Shown here piece by piece: positions 6,059 to 8,406 of a stretch of DNA of 8,406 nt (its first letter is position 1; the number at the start of each line of letters is the position of its first letter). Made by a program: the position numbers and the translations under genes. Source of the DNA: Acidicaldus organivorans (GTDB lineage Bacteria > Pseudomonadota > Alphaproteobacteria > Acetobacterales > Acetobacteraceae); assembly GCA_000759655.1 (NCBI GenBank), contig KN173875.1:17885-26290 (forward strand), written 5' to 3'. The notes under the pieces are model-generated. The model saw only the letters and a list, made by a program, of their open reading frames with translations. It searched no databases and was not told the DNA's origin.

Positions 6059-8406
6059 GACAGTGCTTGTATTTCTTTCCTGAGCCGCAGGGGCAGGGCG
6101 CATTGCGCGGCGTCCCCGCCCAAGGGTGCTCGGCCAGGGCCTCGGCGGCGAGCGCTGGCGCGGCGGTCACCGGCGCGGCGGCGAGGGCCAGCCCGCCGCC
6201 GTTTTCCGCTTCCGCGCCGAGGGCGAGCGCTGAGCTCAGGGTCGGGTGCTCCTCGACCATCTGCCGCGGCGGCGAGGGGGGGGCGGGCGGCGGCCCGTCA
6301 GGGGCGAGTTCGACCCGGGCGAGCAGCATGCTCACCCGCTCCTTGAGCTCATCCAGCATGCCATTGAAGAGGAGGAAGGCCTCGCGCTTGTATTCATTGA
6401 GCGGATCGCGCTGGCCATAGGCGCGCAGCCCAATCCCCTGGCGGAGATGGTCAAGGGCAAGCAGGTGTTCCTTCCACACCTGATCGAGCACCTGCAGGAG
6501 GAGCGATTTTTCGAGGAAACGCATCAGCTCCGCCCCGAAGCGGCGCTCCTTGTCCGCCATCATCGCCTCGACCGCGGCGAGGATGCGCTTCTCCACCTCC
6601 TCCCGGTCGATCCCCTCCTCTTTCGCCCATTCGGGAATGGGGAGGTCGAGATTGAACAGGCGGAGGAGTTCGGCGGCGAGTGCCTCGCTCTGCCACTGTT
6701 CGGGGAAGGAGCGGTCGGGGATGTGGCGGGCGATAAGAAGGCCGATCACCTCCTCGCGCATCTCGCGCACCGTCTCGGAGACGTCGGAGGCTTTCATGAA
6801 TTCGCGGCGTTGCGCATAGACCTCCTTGCGCTGGGCATTCATCACGTCATCGTAACGGAGGAGGTTCTTGCGCATGTCGAAGTTGCGCGCTTCGACCTTC
6901 TTCTGCGCCTTCTCGAGCGCCTTGTTGATCCAGGGGTGGGTGATCGCCTCGCCATCGCGCAGGCCGAGTTTCTGCAGGATGCCGCCCATGCGGTCGGAGC
7001 CGAAGATCCGCATGAGATCGTCCTCGAGGGAGAGGAAGAAGCGCGAGGCGCCGGGATCGCCCTGACGGCCGGAGCGGCCGCGCAGCTGATTGTCGATGCG
7101 CCGGCTCTCGTGGCGTTCGGTGCCGATGACGAAGAGCCCGCCCGCGGCGCGGGCGATCTTCTGCGCCTCCTCGACCTCGGCGCGGATCTGGGCGGCGCGG
7201 CGCTCGCGCTCTTCGGGATCGGTGATCCCGGCGAGCTCGCGCTTGAGCCGCATCTCGACATTGCCGCCGAGCTTGATGTCGGTGCCGCGCCCGGCCATGT
7301 TGGTGGCGATCGTCACCGCGCCCGGCACGCCCGCCTGGGCGATGATTTCCGCTTCCTGTTCGTGGAAGCGGGCGTTGAGCACGTTGTGGGGGATCCGCCG
7401 TTTCTTGAGGATGTTGCTGAGGAGTTCGCTCTTCTCGATGCTCACCGTGCCGACCAGCACCGGCTGGCGGCGGGCGCGGCATTCCTCGATGAGGCGCACC
7501 ACCGCCTCGTATTTTTCGGCGGCGGTGCGATAGACCTCCTCGTCCTGGTCGTCGCGGATCACCGGCACGTTGGTCGGGATCTCGATCACCTCGAGCTTGT
7601 AGATCTCGGCGAATTCGTCGGCCTCGGTCATCGCCGTGCCGGTCATGCCGGCGAGTTTCGGATAGAGGCGGAAATAGTTCTGGAAGGTGATCGAGGCGAG
7701 GGTCTGGTTCTCGGGCTGGATCTCCACCCCTTCCTTGGCCTCGAGCGCCTGGTGCAGCCCTTCCGAATAGCGCCGCCCCTCCATCATGCGGCCGGTGAAT
7801 TCGTCGATGATCACCACCTTGCCCTGGCGGACGATGTAATCGACGTCGCGGGCGAAGAGGGTGTGGGCGCGCAGCGACTGCTGGACGTGATGGACGAGGG
7901 TGACGTTGAACACGTCATAGAGCCCGCCCTCGGTGAGGATGCCGTGCTCGCGCAGCATCTCCTCGACCCGTGAGGAGCCCTCCTCGGTGAGGGTGACGGT
8001 GCGGAACTTTTCGTCCTTTTCGTAATTGGCCGGGTCCTTGACGATTTCGGCGATGATGTCATTGACCTTGCGGTAGAGGTCTGAGGAGTCCTCGGCCGGG
8101 CCGGAGATGATGAGGGGCGTGCGCGCCTCGTCGATCAGGATGCTGTCCACCTCATCGACGATCGCATAGTAGAACTCGCGCTGGACCATGTCTTCGAGAC
8201 GGTATTTCATGTTGTCCCGAAGATAGTCGAAGCCGAATTCGTTGTTGGTGCCGTAGGTGACGTCGGCGGCGTAGGCGGCGCGGCGCTCGGCGTCATCCAG
8301 CCCGTGCACGATGACGCCGACCGAAAGGCCGAGGAAGCGGTAGATCTGGCCCATCCATTCGGCATCGCGCCGGGCGAGGTAGTCGTTGACGGTGACGACG
8401 TGCACG
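6045..8406 (-). CDS. secA: Protein translocase ATPase SecA, N-terminus beyond window edge
   Basis: ATP-driven motor that pushes unfolded preproteins through the SecYEG channel at the inner membrane. About 787 residues are present, and roughly 120 N-terminal residues including the Walker A loop lie past the right edge. The open frame reaches the edge, and the GTG at 8405 is an internal Val in [19 protein letters not shown]. In order: the first nucleotide-binding fold with Walker B DEVDS (DEVD at 8145-8156) and [12 protein letters not shown], the preprotein cross-linking domain ([18 protein letters not shown]), [14 protein letters not shown], the second fold with [15 protein letters not shown] and [13 protein letters not shown], the helical scaffold/wing region ([36 protein letters not shown]), a Pro/Ala-rich linker of low complexity, and the C-terminal zinc motif C-x-C-x8-C-H ([13 protein letters not shown], codons 6095 down to 6057) that binds zinc and SecB in proteobacteria. 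No frameshift is seen. The downstream protease overlaps its last 14 bases. Confidence 0.98.
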   Translation of the reverse strand, partial: VHVVTVNDYLARRDAEWMGQIYRFLGLSVGVIVHGLDDAERRAAYAADVTYGTNNEFGFDYLRDNMKYRLEDMVQREFYYAIVDEVDSILIDEARTPLIISGPAEDSSDLYRKVNDIIAEIVKDPANYEKDEKFRTVTLTEEGSSRVEEMLREHGILTEGGLYDVFNVTLVHHVQQSLRAHTLFARDVDYIVRQGKVVIIDEFTGRMMEGRRYSEGLHQALEAKEGVEIQPENQTLASITFQNYFRLYPKLAGMTGTAMTEADEFAEIYKLEVIEIPTNVPVIRDDQDEEVYRTAAEKYEAVVRLIEECRARRQPVLVGTVSIEKSELLSNILKKRRIPHNVLNARFHEQEAEIIAQAGVPGAVTIATNMAGRGTDIKLGGNVEMRLKRELAGITDPEERERRAAQIRAEVEEAQKIARAAGGLFVIGTERHESRRIDNQLRGRSGRQGDPGASRFFLSLEDDLMRIFGSDRMGGILQKLGLRDGEAITHPWINKALEKAQKKVEARNFDMRKNLLRYDDVMNAQRKEVYAQRREFMKASDVSETVREMREEVIGLLIARHIPDRSFPEQWQSEALAAELLRLFNLDLPIPEWAKEEGIDREEVEKRILAAVEAMMADKERRFGAELMRFLEKSLLLQVLDQVWKEHLLALDHLRQGIGLRAYGQRDPLNEYKREAFLLFNGMLDELKERVSMLLARVELAPDGPPPAPPSPPRQMVEEHPTLSSALALGAEAENGGGLALAAAPVTAAPALAAEALAEHPWAGTPRNAPCPCGSGKKYKHCHGRL

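Noticed and set aside
6059..6103. Longer protease start at the ATG at 6103
   Set aside because: It would put 15 polar residues before an already well-formed signal peptide and lengthen the overlap with secA.
2094..6283. Runs of 7-8 C or G (2094-2100, 2946-2952, 5633-5639, 6276-6283) as phase-variation switches
   Set aside because: A rough hand estimate for about two-thirds GC gives around five such runs by chance in a window this size, and none of these genes is a typical phase-variable surface gene.
6246..7973. 575-codon open frame on the plus strand opposite secA
   Set aside because: Same cause: it mirrors secA codons, has biased His/Leu/Glu/Ala composition and no recognisable domain, and secA is unambiguous on the other strand.

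Overview
The window is a gene-dense, high-GC (roughly two thirds or more by eye) stretch of a Gram-negative bacterial chromosome. It carries six protein genes, two of them cut by the window edges, and no RNA genes, mobile elements, CRISPR arrays or gene-free stretch above 300 bases. The SecA type, the hopanoid gene set, the MlaC-like HpnM and the GC-rich codon use point to an alphaproteobacterium, plausibly Rhodospirillales/Acetobacteraceae. That placement is inference.

Bases 1-5145 (+ strand) are one tightly packed operon for making and modifying hopanoids: dxs (5' end cut) - hpnM - hpnI - hpnJ. The joins are a 4-base ATGA overlap, a 32-base gap and a 1-base gap. Dxs feeds the MEP isoprenoid pathway that supplies the C30 backbone. 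HpnI is a GT21-type glycosyltransferase that puts N-acetylglucosamine on bacteriohopanetetrol. HpnJ is the radical SAM enzyme that turns the glucosaminyl group into the cyclitol ether. HpnM is an MlaC-like periplasmic protein thought to help move hopanoids to the outer membrane. The deacetylase HpnK, which acts between HpnI and HpnJ, is not in the window, and hpnJ is the last gene of the run.

Bases 5146-5218 are a short convergent gap with two GC-rich inverted repeats. The better one overlaps the end of the minus-strand gene and may be a weak terminator.

Bases 5219-8406 (- strand) hold secA (5' end beyond the right edge) followed by a secreted trypsin/V8-like serine protease. The protease start codon lies inside the last codons of secA, in the zinc-binding motif, so the two are probably co-transcribed and translationally coupled.

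Most of the window is well-known biology. The points worth a second look are the hopanoid tailoring cassette without hpnK, the secA-protease overlap, and the possible Tat-type signal on HpnM. I see no clear sign of a wholly new system.
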